64,000 nt of DNA from Streptomyces flavofungini (GCF_014650815.1 NZ_BMVR01000005.1:503484-567483); one strand, 5' to 3'; counted from the first letter of the stretch, positions 47,601 to 55,550 are shown. Made by a program: numbers and translations. Notes: generated by a model not told the origin, from the sequence alone.

Positions 47601-48238
47601 AGATGGGCGCGGGCATGTACGTGGCGATGAAGGACCTGGAGATCCGCGGCGCCGGAAACCTCCTCGGCGGCGAGCAGTCCGGCCACATCGCGGGCGTCGG
47701 CTTCGACCTCTACGTCCGCATGGTGGGCGAGGCCGTCGCCGACTACCGCGCGTCCCTCGAAGGCGGGGCGGAGGAGGAGCCGCCGCTGGAGGTCAAGATC
47801 GAGCTGCCGGTCGACGCGCACGTCCCGCACGACTACGCCCCCGGCGAGCGCCTTCGCCTCCAGGCGTACCGCGCGATCGCCTCCGCCAACACGGAGGCGG
47901 ACATCAAGGCGGTGCGCGAGGAGCTCACCGACCGCTACGGCAAGCTGCCGGAGCCGGTGGAGAACCTGCTCCTGGTGGCGGGCCTGCGGATGCTGGCCCG
48001 GGCGTGCGGTGTCGGCGAGATCGTCCTGCAGGGCACCAACATCCGCTTCGCGCCCGTGGAGCTGGCGGAGTCCCAGGAGCTGCGCCTCAAGCGCCTCTAC
48101 CCCGGCACGGTCATCAAGCCCGCCACCCACCAGGTCCTGGTGCCGCGCCCGAAGACCGCGAAGGTCGGCGGCAAGCCGCTGGTCGGGCGCGAACTCCTTG
48201 CCTGGGTGGGGGAGTTCCTGACGTCCGTACTGGGGTAG
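44684..48238 (+). CDS. mfd: Transcription-repair coupling factor
   Basis: 1184 residues, the full length for Mfd. It binds stalled RNA polymerase and recruits UvrA. The N-terminal UvrB-homology region is at about 30-350, followed by a CarD-like RNAP-interaction domain (DPLTLEPGDYIVHEQHGVGRYIEM at about 504). The RecG-type translocase has ICGDVGYGKTEIAVRAAF, DEEQRFGVEHKEQL and TATP-like MSATPIPRTLEMA, and a C-terminal TRCF domain follows. ATG at 44684 with a weak ribosome site. Monocistronic. Confidence 0.97.
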   Translation: MSLHGLLDVVVEDAALTEAVKAAADGNRHHIDLVGPPAARPFAVAALAREARRTVLAVTATGREAEDLAAALRTVLPPEGVVEYPSWETLPHERLSPRSDTVGRRLAVLRRLAHPRLDDAADPETGPVSVVVAPVRSVLQPQVKGLGDLEPVALRTGESADLNETVQALAAAAYARVELVEKRGEFAVRGGILDVFPPTEEHPLRVEFWGDDIEEIRYFKVADQRSLEIAEHGLWAPPCRELLLTEEVRGRAAALAEQHPELGELLGKIAEGIAVEGMESLAPVLVDDMELLLDVLPKGSMALVCDPERVRTRAADLVATSQEFLQASWAATAGGGEAPIDVGAASLWGIADVRDRARELGMMWWSVSPFAADETPDPQDLADADTLKLGMHAPETYRGDTAKALADTKGWLADGWRTVYVTEGHGPAARTAEVLGGEGIAARLDADLTELTPSVVHVACGSIDYGFVDPALKLAVLTETDLTGQKAAGKDGQRMPARRRKTIDPLTLEPGDYIVHEQHGVGRYIEMVQRTVQGATREYLVVEYAPAKRGQPGDRLYIPTDQLEQITKYVGGEAPTLHRLGGADWTKTKARAKKAVKEIAADLIKLYSARMAAPGHTFGPDTPWQRELEDAFPYAETPDQLTTIAEVKEDMEKSVPMDRLICGDVGYGKTEIAVRAAFKAVQDGKQVAVLVPTTLLVQQHFGTFSERYSQFPVNVRALSRFQSDTESKATLAGLKDGAVDIVIGTHRLFSSETKFKDLGLVIVDEEQRFGVEHKEQLKKLRANVDVLTMSATPIPRTLEMAVTGIREMSTITTPPEERHPVLTFVGPYEEKQIGAAIRRELLREGQVFYIHNRVESIDRAAARLRDIVPEARIATAHGQMSEQALEQVVVDFWEKKFDVLVSTTIVESGIDISNANTLIVERGDNFGLSQLHQLRGRVGRGRERGYAYFLYPPEKPLTETAHERLATIAQHTEMGAGMYVAMKDLEIRGAGNLLGGEQSGHIAGVGFDLYVRMVGEAVADYRASLEGGAEEEPPLEVKIELPVDAHVPHDYAPGERLRLQAYRAIASANTEADIKAVREELTDRYGKLPEPVENLLLVAGLRMLARACGVGEIVLQGTNIRFAPVELAESQELRLKRLYPGTVIKPATHQVLVPRPKTAKVGGKPLVGRELLAWVGEFLTSVLG

Positions 48239-48287
48239 GGCGCGCGGCCCGGCGGAGTCCGGCGGGACCCGGCCGGGCCCGACGGGC

Positions 48288-49676
48288 TCAGAAGGTGCGC
48301 AGGTCCACGGCGGCGGCCATCGCCCGGTATCCGGCGTCGTTCGGGTGCAGGGCGTCGCCGGAGTCGTAGGCGGGCGCGATGCGGTCCGGGTCGGCGGGGT
48401 CGGCGAGGGCGCGGTCGAGGTCGACGACCTCGTCGTACGCGCCGGAGGTGCGGATCCAGTCGTTGACCGCGTCGCGCTTGGCCTCGTTGGCCGGGGTGTC
48501 GTAGAAGGAGCCCTTGACGGGGGTCAGCGTGGCGCCGACCACCTTGATGCCGCGGGCGTGGGCCTGGCGGATCAGGGCGCGGTGGCCGTCGATGAGCGCC
48601 CGGACCGACACCTCGGGGGTGGGGCCGCCGGGGTAGCCCGGGCCGCTGCCGCCGATGTCGTTGATGCCTTCGAGGACGATGACGGTGCCGACGTTCGGCT
48701 CGCTCAGGACGTCCTTCTTGAAGCGGACGACGCCCTTCTCACCGGCCCAGGTGGTGTCGTTGGTGACCTGGTTGCCGGCTATCCCGTGGTTGAGGACGCT
48801 GCGCGGCCTGCCCGCGGCGGCGAAGCGCTCGGCCAGCTCGTCGGGGTAGCGGTTGTCGGTGTTCACGGTGGAGCCGGTGCCGTCGGTGATGGAGTCGCCG
48901 AAGGCCACCACGGAGTCGCGGCGCGCGGTCCCCTTGCCGCTGACCTCGACGCCGGAGAGGTAGTACCAGGAGTCGCTGGTCTCCGTGAACGCGGCGCCGT
49001 CGCGGTCGGCGGTGTGGTCGCCCTGGGCGCGGTAGCTGGTGGCGGAGGACTGCATGTGGAAGGTGGTGGGTCCGGTCGGCTCCGCCAGGTACAGCGTGAC
49101 GGTCAGGGACTCCAACGCCTTGACGGAGAACGGGACGCCGTCGCTGTGGACCTTGCCGCCCGCCGGGATCGTCACCGACCCGTCCTTGCCGAAGGCGAGC
49201 CTCCGCACCGAACCGCCCTCGACCGCGGCGCCCTCGGCCGTGCGGGCGATGGTCGCGCCGGTGATGCGCAGCGGCGTCCTGCCGTACCGGTTGGACAGCT
49301 CGATGCGGGCCTTGGTGCCGCCCTTGCTGACCCGGACGACCTGCCGGACGGTGTGCTGCGCGAAGCCCTGCTGGGACCAGTTCGGCGCGAAGATCTCGGT
49401 CGGCGCCTGCGGAGAGGCGGCCCAACCGCCCTGCCAGGCACCGACCTTGGGGGCGTCGTGTCTGCTCCTGTACGTGGTGGTGTCGTGCCCGGCTTTCCCG
49501 GTCGCCCCGGTCGCCCCGGTCGCCCCGGTCGCCCCGGTCGCCTCGGCCGCCGCGGCGCCGGAGGAGCCGGTCAGCCCCTGCGCGCCGACGACGGGCAGTG
49601 CGGCCAGCGTGGCCGTCGCGAGCAACGCGGCGCCCGTGCGGCGCGCCGAACCCTTGGACCTGATGCGTCCCGTCAT
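48288..49676 (-). CDS. Secreted SGNH/GDSL hydrolase
   Basis: 462 residues. Signal peptide (ARRTGAALLATATLAALPVVGAQG). The N-terminal ~190 residues form a beta-rich module (VGAWQGGWAASPQAPTEIFAP...). The SGNH catalytic domain has block I VAFGDSITDGTGST, block III GINDIGG and the C-terminal DALHPNDAGYRAMA (Asp/His). It would deacylate extracellular esters; the substrate is unknown. An Ala-Thr-Gly repeat after the signal peptide comes from a 9-bp tandem repeat. The ATG at 49676 has GGGGGCGGG upstream. Confidence 0.93.
   Translation of the reverse strand: MTGRIRSKGSARRTGAALLATATLAALPVVGAQGLTGSSGAAAAEATGATGATGATGATGKAGHDTTTYRSRHDAPKVGAWQGGWAASPQAPTEIFAPNWSQQGFAQHTVRQVVRVSKGGTKARIELSNRYGRTPLRITGATIARTAEGAAVEGGSVRRLAFGKDGSVTIPAGGKVHSDGVPFSVKALESLTVTLYLAEPTGPTTFHMQSSATSYRAQGDHTADRDGAAFTETSDSWYYLSGVEVSGKGTARRDSVVAFGDSITDGTGSTVNTDNRYPDELAERFAAAGRPRSVLNHGIAGNQVTNDTTWAGEKGVVRFKKDVLSEPNVGTVIVLEGINDIGGSGPGYPGGPTPEVSVRALIDGHRALIRQAHARGIKVVGATLTPVKGSFYDTPANEAKRDAVNDWIRTSGAYDEVVDLDRALADPADPDRIAPAYDSGDALHPNDAGYRAMAAAVDLRTF
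49498..49543. repeat. 9-bp tandem repeat in the SGNH hydrolase gene
   Basis: GTCGCCCCG is repeated four times in a row, then once as a variant (GTCGCCTCG), on the plus strand. It encodes an ATG-residue (Ala-Thr-Gly) repeat in the mature N-terminus. Confidence 0.85.
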
Positions 49677-49796
49677 GTGTCCCGCCCCCATTTTCCGTGT
49701 CCCGTCCGGAGCCTCCGGCAAGGTCACTGCCCTCAAGCGGAGTCGGGCTCCGGCTATTCCCGGGGGCGGGTCGGCACCGCGCCGGGCGGCAAGATG

Positions 49797-50249
49797 TCAG
49801 GGGGTGCAGGCCGCCGCGACCGAGAGGCTGTTCTCGTAGAGGTGGTGCCGCGTGATCCGCCCGCCCTCGACGGTCAGCCGCAGCGCGAACGGGCCCTCGA
49901 AGGACTTCCCCGTGGCCCGCACGGTCCCGGACAGGTGCCCCATGATGATGGCGTCCTGCCCGGTCACCAGGTACGTGTCCACGCTGGCGCGGGCGTCCTC
50001 CGCGACGGTGTACCGCGCCAGGTCCTCGGCCTGGGTGGCGCACTCGGCGCCGGTGGCGCGTGGGCGGATCCAGGGGCAGGCCGGGTTCTCGGCGAGCAGC
50101 CAGTCGACGTCGTCGGCGAACAGCTCCGCGAGACGGGCGGAGTCGCGCGCGGCGGTAGCGGCGAGGAAGGCGTCGGCGGTCGCCCGGGTGGCGTCCTCGA
50201 CGGTGGTGGACGCGGCGGTCTCGGCGGTTTCCGTGGACTCCGTGAACAT
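49797..50249 (-). CDS. SnoaL-like/NTF2-fold protein
   Basis: 150 residues. The pattern DAFLAATAARDSARLAELFADDVDWLL at the start and FEGPFALRLTVEGGRITRHHLYENSLSV near the end fit a nuclear-transport-factor-2-like (SnoaL/ketosteroid isomerase) barrel. GAGGGAG lies upstream of the ATG at 50249. Alone on the minus strand. Function unknown; members include enzymes and stress proteins. Confidence 0.8.
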   Translation of the reverse strand: MFTESTETAETAASTTVEDATRATADAFLAATAARDSARLAELFADDVDWLLAENPACPWIRPRATGAECATQAEDLARYTVAEDARASVDTYLVTGQDAIIMGHLSGTVRATGKSFEGPFALRLTVEGGRITRHHLYENSLSVAAACTP

Positions 50250-50503
50250 GGACGACTCCCTCGTTTACGTACGGCTGGCCCTGCTTGTGCGCGGGGCCCT
50301 GCAGACGTTCTTGAGGATGCCGGGGGAGGAGGTGGGGCGTCGATTACTTTGCGGGTAATGGCGGGCGGTGCGGGCGCGCACGTTGGCAACACCTGGGTGC
50401 TGTAAGGGCGTTGCTAGGGTGCCGTGCAGGCGCTGCGACGGCAGGTGAGGGAGCGCGTGGCCTGCACCAGGTTGCCGGTTTCTCGGGAGGTGGCTGGAGG
50501 TCG

Positions 50504-50713
50504 CTCGTCCCCGTGGGTGCGGGGGTGGTCCCCGGCTGCACCACCTGGAGCGCGGCGAGGGGTAGTGGTCCCCGCGCGTGCGGGGATGACCCCTTCGTGA
50601 TCAAGTGGGTGTACGCGCGCGGCATGTGGTCCCCGTGCTCCGGGGCGGCCCCGGCCCAGAGCTGCGAACTCCGGGCCGTCCGCCGTGGTCCCCGCGTCTG
50701 CGGGGGTAGCGCC
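50504..50713. CRISPR. Degenerate type I-E-like CRISPR array, 4 repeats
   Basis: Four copies begin at 50504, 50565, 50626 and 50685, spaced 61, 61 and 59 bp. That is the 29-nt repeat plus ~32-nt spacer geometry of type I-E. The best copy is GTGGTCCCCGCGCGTGCGGGG (written in two pieces: GTGGTCCCCGCG, then CGTGCGGGGATGACCCC); the others share GTCCCCG...GCGGGG with several mismatches each. Spacers are at 50533-50564, 50594-50625 and 50655-50684. No cas genes occur in the window, and repeat divergence suggests a decaying remnant. Confidence 0.75.
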
Positions 50714-50796
50714 TCCTGCTCCAAGTCCCGGGCGCCCAGGCCGCGGACGACGGAGACGTCCTTGGCCCGGCCCTTGAAACGGTCGAGGATGCCCAC
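50714..50796 (-). pseudogene. Possible 5' remnant of an antitoxin-like gene
   Basis: GTG at 50796 with AAGGGGCC upstream begins MGILDRFKGRAKDV, very like the start of the small MT0933-type antitoxin family. After about 28 residues the frame runs into the CRISPR repeats and loses resemblance. It may be a gene cut by array insertion or decay. Chance resemblance is possible, since only ~14 residues match. Confidence 0.3.
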
Positions 50797-50879
50797 GGTG
50801 GGGCCCCTTCAGGGGGGTGGGGGAGGGATTCAAGGCCGACGATACGTCTGGTTTGGTCGGCTTGCCCGCTGGCGGACGG

Positions 50880-50895
50880 TATGGTCTGGACCACT
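50880..50895. promoter_or_regulatory. DasR-responsive-element-like palindrome
   Basis: TATGGTCTGGACCACT matches the dre consensus I recall for DasR (AGTGGTCTAGACCACT) at 13 of 16 positions. It is centred about 75 bp upstream of the secreted HNH nuclease gene. DasR is the GlcNAc-sensing GntR regulator of chitin use and development in Streptomyces. Confidence 0.55.
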
Positions 50896-50962
50896 TGGCC
50901 GTCGTGGTGGCGGCCGACCGGACGTCCGGCGGTGTGCGCCGGGCAGGGGAGGGAACTGCGTG

Positions 50963-51694
50963 ATGCTCGGGGTCCCCAGGCGGCGTGCGCTGGGCTGTGG
51001 TGTCGTACTCGTCGCCGTGCTCGGCGGTCTGACGGCCTGTGACGGGAGCGGCGAGGGCGAGGGCGGGGCGCCTGGTTCCGGCGCCCGGGGCGGCCCCGCG
51101 CTCGCCGCCGTGGACTCGCTCGCCGTCAAGGGCCGCGCCCCGAAGACCGGTTACGACCGCGCCCGGTTCGGGAGCCCCTGGGCCGACACCGACTCCAACG
51201 GCTGCGGCACCCGCGACGACATACTCAAGCGGGACCTGGACGGGACGAAGTTCCGGGGCGGCGACTGCACGGTGGTGTCGGGCACCCTCGCCCCGGACCC
51301 GTACACGGGCAAGGACGTGGCGTTCACCCGCGGGCGCAGCCGTGTCGACATCGATCACGTCGTCGCCCTCTCCGACGCCTGGCAGAAGGGCGCGGGGAGC
51401 TGGCGCCCGAGCAAGCGCATCGCCCTGGCCAACGACCCGTTGAACCTCCTCGCCGTCGACGCGGGCCCCAACCGCGGCAAGGGCGACGGCGATACGGCGA
51501 CGTGGCTGCCCGCGAACAAGTCGTACCGCTGCGCGTATGTGGCCCGGCAGGTCGCCGTGAAGAAGAAGTACGGGCTGTGGGTGACCGCCGCCGAGCGCGA
51601 CGCGATGCGGAAGGTGCTCGCGCGCTGCCCGCAGGAGAAGCTGCCGGGCGGCGGGAACCCGACGGCGGCGCCGGAGCGGTTCCGGGCCCGGTGA
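50963..51694 (+). CDS. Secreted HNH-family nuclease lipoprotein (DUF1524-like)
   Basis: 243 residues. The N-terminal signal ends in the lipobox LGGLTAC, with Cys26 as lipidation site, then a Gly/Glu-rich linker. The catalytic region resembles the HNH/DUF1524 fold: SRVDIDHVVALSDAWQKG, ANDPLNLLAVDAGPNRGKGD, and YVARQVAVKKKYGLWV, with conserved Cys residues for extracellular stability. It probably degrades extracellular DNA. GGAGGG is spaced 6-9 bp from the GTG at 50960 or the ATG at 50963. A dre-like site lies upstream. Confidence 0.88.
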   Translation: MLGVPRRRALGCGVVLVAVLGGLTACDGSGEGEGGAPGSGARGGPALAAVDSLAVKGRAPKTGYDRARFGSPWADTDSNGCGTRDDILKRDLDGTKFRGGDCTVVSGTLAPDPYTGKDVAFTRGRSRVDIDHVVALSDAWQKGAGSWRPSKRIALANDPLNLLAVDAGPNRGKGDGDTATWLPANKSYRCAYVARQVAVKKKYGLWVTAAERDAMRKVLARCPQEKLPGGGNPTAAPERFRAR

Positions 51695-51853
51695 GGGGGC
51701 GGGGTGCGGTGAGGTGCGGCTCGGCCGGCCGTGCCCCGTGGCTCGGTCGCCGTGACCTGCGGCTTCGCCCGTGCGGCGGTGCGTCGGCCGGACTCCGGGC
51801 GGCCGCGGGCTAATTCGGTTTCCGGGCCGCGCCCCGGCCGTTAGCGTGCGCGC

Positions 51854-52597
51854 ATGGACCTGAAGATCACCTCGCTCGCCGAGCGGCCCGAACTCACCGA
51901 CCCGATGTGGGCGATGGACGACACCTGGGCCGAGTTCGTGCAGTACGACCCCGTCGCCTGGTCGCTGATGACGAGGATCCCGGTGGAGTGGCCGGAGCAC
52001 GTCCTGGTCGCGACCGACGCCGGGGGGAAGGTCGTGGCGCGGGCGTTCAGTGTGCCGTTCGCGCTGAGGGCCGAAGGGCGCGGGGAACTGCCCGGCGGCG
52101 GCTGGGACGCGGTCATGCTGTGGGCGTTCTCGGACCTCAAGCGGGGCCGGGAGCCCGACACCGTCAGCGCCATCGAGATCACGGTCGCCCCGGACGCGCA
52201 GGGGCACGGCGTCTCGGGGCAGGTACTCGCGGCCCTGCGGGAGAACGCGCGCGGGCGCGGCTTCGCCGAGGTCGTCGCCCCGGTGCGGCCCAACGCCAAG
52301 CACCTGGAGCCCGCGACGCCGATCGAGGAGTACGCGCGGCGCACGCGGCCGGACGGCCTGCCGCACGACCCGTGGCTGCGCGTCCACGTCCGCGCGGGCG
52401 GCGTCATCGAGAAGGTGGCCCCGGCGTCGATGACGGTGTCGGGCACGCTGGAGCGGTGGCGGGAGTGGACGGGCCTGCCGCTGGACGAGGAGGGGCTCGT
52501 CGAGGTGCCGGGGGCGCTGGTGCCGGTGCACTGCGAGCCCGGGCGCGGCTACGCGGTGTACGTGGAGCCGAACGTGTGGGTGCGGCACGCCCTGTGA
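51854..52597 (+). CDS. GNAT family N-acetyltransferase
   Basis: 247 residues, longer than a minimal GNAT. The acetyl-CoA-binding strand-loop-helix is SAIEITVAPDAQGHGVSGQVLAALRENARGRG at about 115-146. It resembles the Streptomyces N-acetyltransferase family with a beta-rich C-terminal extension. It starts MDLKITSLAERPEL at 51854. The substrate is unknown. The following methylase remnant begins 1 bp past its stop. Confidence 0.85.
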   Translation: MDLKITSLAERPELTDPMWAMDDTWAEFVQYDPVAWSLMTRIPVEWPEHVLVATDAGGKVVARAFSVPFALRAEGRGELPGGGWDAVMLWAFSDLKRGREPDTVSAIEITVAPDAQGHGVSGQVLAALRENARGRGFAEVVAPVRPNAKHLEPATPIEEYARRTRPDGLPHDPWLRVHVRAGGVIEKVAPASMTVSGTLERWREWTGLPLDEEGLVEVPGALVPVHCEPGRGYAVYVEPNVWVRHAL

Positions 52598-52598
52598 G

Positions 52599-52907
52599 GT
52601 GAGGCGGTCTCTGCGGGGTGACCTGCTCCGCCCCGACCAGGACGCCCTCGACCCCTGGTTCCTCGCCGGATTCCTGCGCGGCACCGCCAACAACCGGCAG
52701 GCCAGCAGCTACGCCTCCACCTCTGCCCGGCTCGATGTGCGCCGCCTGCAACTGCCCCGGCTTCCGCCCGCCCAACAGCGCGGCTACGGCGAGCGGTTCC
52801 GGGCCCTCGCCGCCTTCGAGGACGCGCTGCGCCTCGCGGGCCGCCTCGGCGAGCGACTGGTGCGCGGCATGCACGACGGCCTGACGGACGGGAGCGTGGC
52901 GCCGTAG
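52599..52907 (+). pseudogene. C-terminal remnant of an N-6 DNA methylase
   Basis: 102 residues matching only the far C-terminal part of Streptomyces N-6 adenine DNA methylases, as I recall them: GDLLRPDQDALDPWFLAGFLRGTANNRQASSYASTSARLDVRRLQLPRLP, the region after the target-recognition part. The SAM-binding and NPPY catalytic domains are absent, so it cannot methylate DNA. The GTG at 52599 is only an in-frame accident. The downstream 24-bp repeats overlap the 3' end. Likely a relic of a lost restriction/BREX-like locus. Confidence 0.65.
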
Positions 52908-52985
52908 GCCGGTGGGAACGTGGCGCCGTTGACCGACGGGAACATGGCGCCGCAGACCGACGGAAGCGTGGCGCCGCAGTGAAGG
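52890..52985. repeat. Four 24-bp tandem repeats
   Basis: The units begin at 52890, 52914, 52938 and 52962, each starting GG(G/A)A(G/A)CGTGGCGCCG with small changes (CATGG in the third). The first unit encodes the last residues of the methylase remnant; the rest is non-coding. Confidence 0.85.
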
Positions 52986-53193
52986 GGAGCCGGTCCCCGG
53001 AGTGAAGGGACGCGTGGCGCTGTAGTGACATGACCAGTACGACAACGGTTCGGTACAACCCGGGACCGGTTGTCCGGGTCGGCCTATACGCTCGATTCTG
53101 CACTCGTTCGTTTGTCGGCCGTACGTTTCCGGGGCGCGCCCAGGGCGCCGCCCCGGTGCCCGCGTACGGCCGCGTCAGGTATCAGGAGCAGCC

Positions 53194-53814
53194 ATGCACG
53201 GCCACGGCTACGGGCCGCAGCACCCGTCGGCCCCCTCCGGCGGACCGACGGTGACGCTGCGCGTCATGTTCGTGGTGCTCTCGGTCGTGACCTGCGGCTT
53301 CCTCGCGGCGGCGCCGATCCTGCGGCTCGCGCTCGTGACCCGCAGGACGCGGGACTGGGCGGCGTTCGGCGCCGTCGTCACGCTCGACGTCGCGGCCGTC
53401 GCCCTCGTCGCCAACGACCCGGGCGAGGAGATCACCACCTGGCGCGGCGAGCTGGGCGTGGGCCTGCTCCTCGGCACCCTCGTGGCCGCCGTGACGTACT
53501 ACCTGATCCTGGAGATCCGCCACTTCCAGCGGGCCGACGCGCAGGCCCGGATGAGGTACCACCAGGCGCAGGCCATGGGCTACGCCACCGGCCCTCAGCA
53601 GGCGTACGGCTACCCGCAGCAGACCGGCCCCGTCCCGCACCCCGGCCCCGCCGCCCCGCACCCCGGCCCGCTGCCGTCCCCGCCCGCGCACACCGCGCCG
53701 CCGGCCCACACGCCCCCGCCGCCGTCGCGCCCCGCCCCCGCCCGCATCCACCAGGTCCGCGCGGAGCTGGACGAGCTGAGTGACTACCTGCGCAAGCAGG
53801 AAGGCGGCAACTGA
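53194..53814 (+). CDS. Membrane protein upstream of a Ser/Thr kinase
   Basis: 206 residues. Three membrane helices (VTLRVMFVVLSVVTCGFLAAAPIL, DWAAFGAVVTLDVAAVALVAN, GELGVGLLLGTLVAAVTYYLIL) are followed by an amphipathic region, a Pro/Tyr/Gln-rich stretch and a C-terminal helix ARIHQVRAELDELSDYLRKQE. CAGGAG lies upstream of the ATG. The kinase GTG is 2 bp past its stop, so the two are cotranscribed; it may anchor or be a substrate of the kinase. Role unknown. Confidence 0.86.
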   Translation: MHGHGYGPQHPSAPSGGPTVTLRVMFVVLSVVTCGFLAAAPILRLALVTRRTRDWAAFGAVVTLDVAAVALVANDPGEEITTWRGELGVGLLLGTLVAAVTYYLILEIRHFQRADAQARMRYHQAQAMGYATGPQQAYGYPQQTGPVPHPGPAAPHPGPLPSPPAHTAPPAHTPPPPSRPAPARIHQVRAELDELSDYLRKQEGGN

Positions 53815-53816
53815 CC

Positions 53817-55349
53817 GTGGCAGGGGGGACGGACCACCGCCTGATCGCAGGTCGCTACGGACTCTCCACGCTCATCGGCCAGGGCGGCATGGGCCAGGTG
53901 TGGACGGCCTACGACCAGCGCCTGGACCGCCGGGTCGCGGTCAAGCTGCTCCGCCCGGACAAGGTCGCGGGCGCCGAGGCCGACGAACTGCGCCGCCGCT
54001 TCCTGCGCGAGTGCCGCGTCACCGCGCAGGTCGACCACCCCGGCCTGGTCACCGTGCACGACGCGGGCACCGAGGACGAGGACCTGTACCTGGTCATGCA
54101 GTACGTCGACGGCGCGGACCTCGGCGACCACCTCGCCGAGCACACCCCCTACCCCTGGCAGTGGGCCGTCGCCGTCGCCGCCCAACTGTGCGCCGTGCTC
54201 TCCGCCGTGCACGCCGTGCCGATCGTGCACCGCGACCTGAAGCCGCGGAACGTGATGGTCCGCCAGGACGGCACCCTCTGCATCCTCGACCTCGGCATCG
54301 CCGCCGTCCTGGACACCGACACCACCCGCCTCACCCACACCGGGTCCCCGATCGGCAGCCCCTCGTACATGGCGCCGGAGCAGGCCATGGGCGGCGCCGT
54401 CGGCCCGTACACCGACCTGTACGCGCTCGGCGTGCTGCTGCACGAACTCCTCAGCGGCGACGTGCCGTTCTCCGGCTCCACCGCGCTCGGCGTGCTCCAC
54501 CGCCACCTCTACGAGCCGCCCCTGCCGGTGCGCAGGCTGCGCCCCGAGGTCCCCGAAGCCCTCGAATCCCTCGTCCTGCGGATGCTCGCCAAGGACCCGC
54601 AACACCGCCCCGCCAGCGCCCAGGACGTGTACGAGGACCTGGTGCCGCTGTTGCCCGGCCGCTCCGTGCCGACCGGCCGCCCCCTCGACCCGACCCGCCC
54701 GTTCCTGCGCCCCCACGCCCCCTGGCCCGACCGCGCCGCGACCCCCGCGCCCGCCCCGCAGCCGCAGCCGCCGGGCCCCGCCCGCGGCCAGGACGTCGCC
54801 GCCGCCGTCGACGAGGTCAAGCGCCTCCTCGGCGAGGGCCGCATCACCCAGGCCGTCGACACCCTCGGCGCGATCCTGCCGGCCGCCGCCGCCCAGCACG
54901 GCGAGCACTCCCCGGTCGTGCGCACCCTGCGCAAGCAGTACGCGGCCACGCTCATGGACGACGGCCAGTACCGCCGCGCCCTGCCCGAGCTGCGCCGCCT
55001 CGCCGACCAGCGCGCCGCCGAGTCCGGCCACGCCGACCCGCAGTCCCTCCAGTTCCGCTACGAGGCCGCCCAGTGCCTGGAACAGCTCGGCGAACCGGCG
55101 GCGGCCCTCGCCGAGTACCGCACGCTGCTCCCCTATTACGAGAACCAGTACGCCACCGACGACATCCGCCAGTCCCTGGAGATCCGCCGCCGCATCGGCC
55201 AGCTCCTGCTCGCCCTCGGCGACCGCTCCGCCGCGCACGACACCCTGGGCCGCCTCGTCCTCGACGCCGAGCGGGTGCACGGCATCGGCCACCCGTTTCC
55301 GGCGGAGATCCGGCGGACGCTGCAGTGGCTGGGGCAGGTGCGGGGGTAG
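53817..55349 (+). CDS. Hanks-type Ser/Thr protein kinase with helical repeats
   Basis: 510 residues. The kinase domain (about 12-275) has GQGGMGQVW, the ATP Lys in RRVAVKLLRP, HRDLKPRNVMV and the metal loop as DLGIAA (DFG replaced by DLG). A Pro/Ala linker (about 285-325) is followed by ~150 residues of TPR-like helical repeats (for example LRRLADQRAAESGHADPQSLQFRYEAAQCLEQLGEPAAALAEYRTLL). No transmembrane helix, so cytosolic. GTG start 2 bp after the membrane gene. Signal and substrates unknown. Confidence 0.9.
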   Translation: MAGGTDHRLIAGRYGLSTLIGQGGMGQVWTAYDQRLDRRVAVKLLRPDKVAGAEADELRRRFLRECRVTAQVDHPGLVTVHDAGTEDEDLYLVMQYVDGADLGDHLAEHTPYPWQWAVAVAAQLCAVLSAVHAVPIVHRDLKPRNVMVRQDGTLCILDLGIAAVLDTDTTRLTHTGSPIGSPSYMAPEQAMGGAVGPYTDLYALGVLLHELLSGDVPFSGSTALGVLHRHLYEPPLPVRRLRPEVPEALESLVLRMLAKDPQHRPASAQDVYEDLVPLLPGRSVPTGRPLDPTRPFLRPHAPWPDRAATPAPAPQPQPPGPARGQDVAAAVDEVKRLLGEGRITQAVDTLGAILPAAAAQHGEHSPVVRTLRKQYAATLMDDGQYRRALPELRRLADQRAAESGHADPQSLQFRYEAAQCLEQLGEPAAALAEYRTLLPYYENQYATDDIRQSLEIRRRIGQLLLALGDRSAAHDTLGRLVLDAERVHGIGHPFPAEIRRTLQWLGQVRG

Positions 55350-55550
55350 GTCGGGTCGCTCGCGGGCGGGCCGGGTCCTGCCGGGTGACGGCGGCATCCG
55401 GGACCCGTCCGGTGGATCGGTCCCCAGCCGGTGCCCCAACTCCTTGCGAATCGTTGGTCGAATGGGTGGCCGAGCCGACCACCACTGCCTACCATCGATC
55501 ACCGCAAGACTTTGTGCAGCGAAGCACAATCTCTCCACCGGGAGGCCCAC

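Larger units (their letters stand above)
50250..50959. other. Intergenic region holding a decayed CRISPR array and a DasR-like site
   Basis: Between the SnoaL-like gene and the HNH nuclease gene. It holds four degenerate CRISPR repeats (50504-50713), a possible gene fragment (50714-50796) and the dre-like palindrome (50880-50895). Nothing else is supported. Confidence 0.6.

Noticed and set aside
44450..48130. 1226-codon minus-strand frame opposite mfd
   Set aside because: Antisense shadow of mfd.
50414..52693. Long minus-strand frame spanning the CRISPR repeats and the HNH nuclease gene
   Set aside because: The RGP/ARAGTT-type peptides are the typical spurious translation of type I-E repeats; the rest is antisense of the nuclease and GNAT genes.
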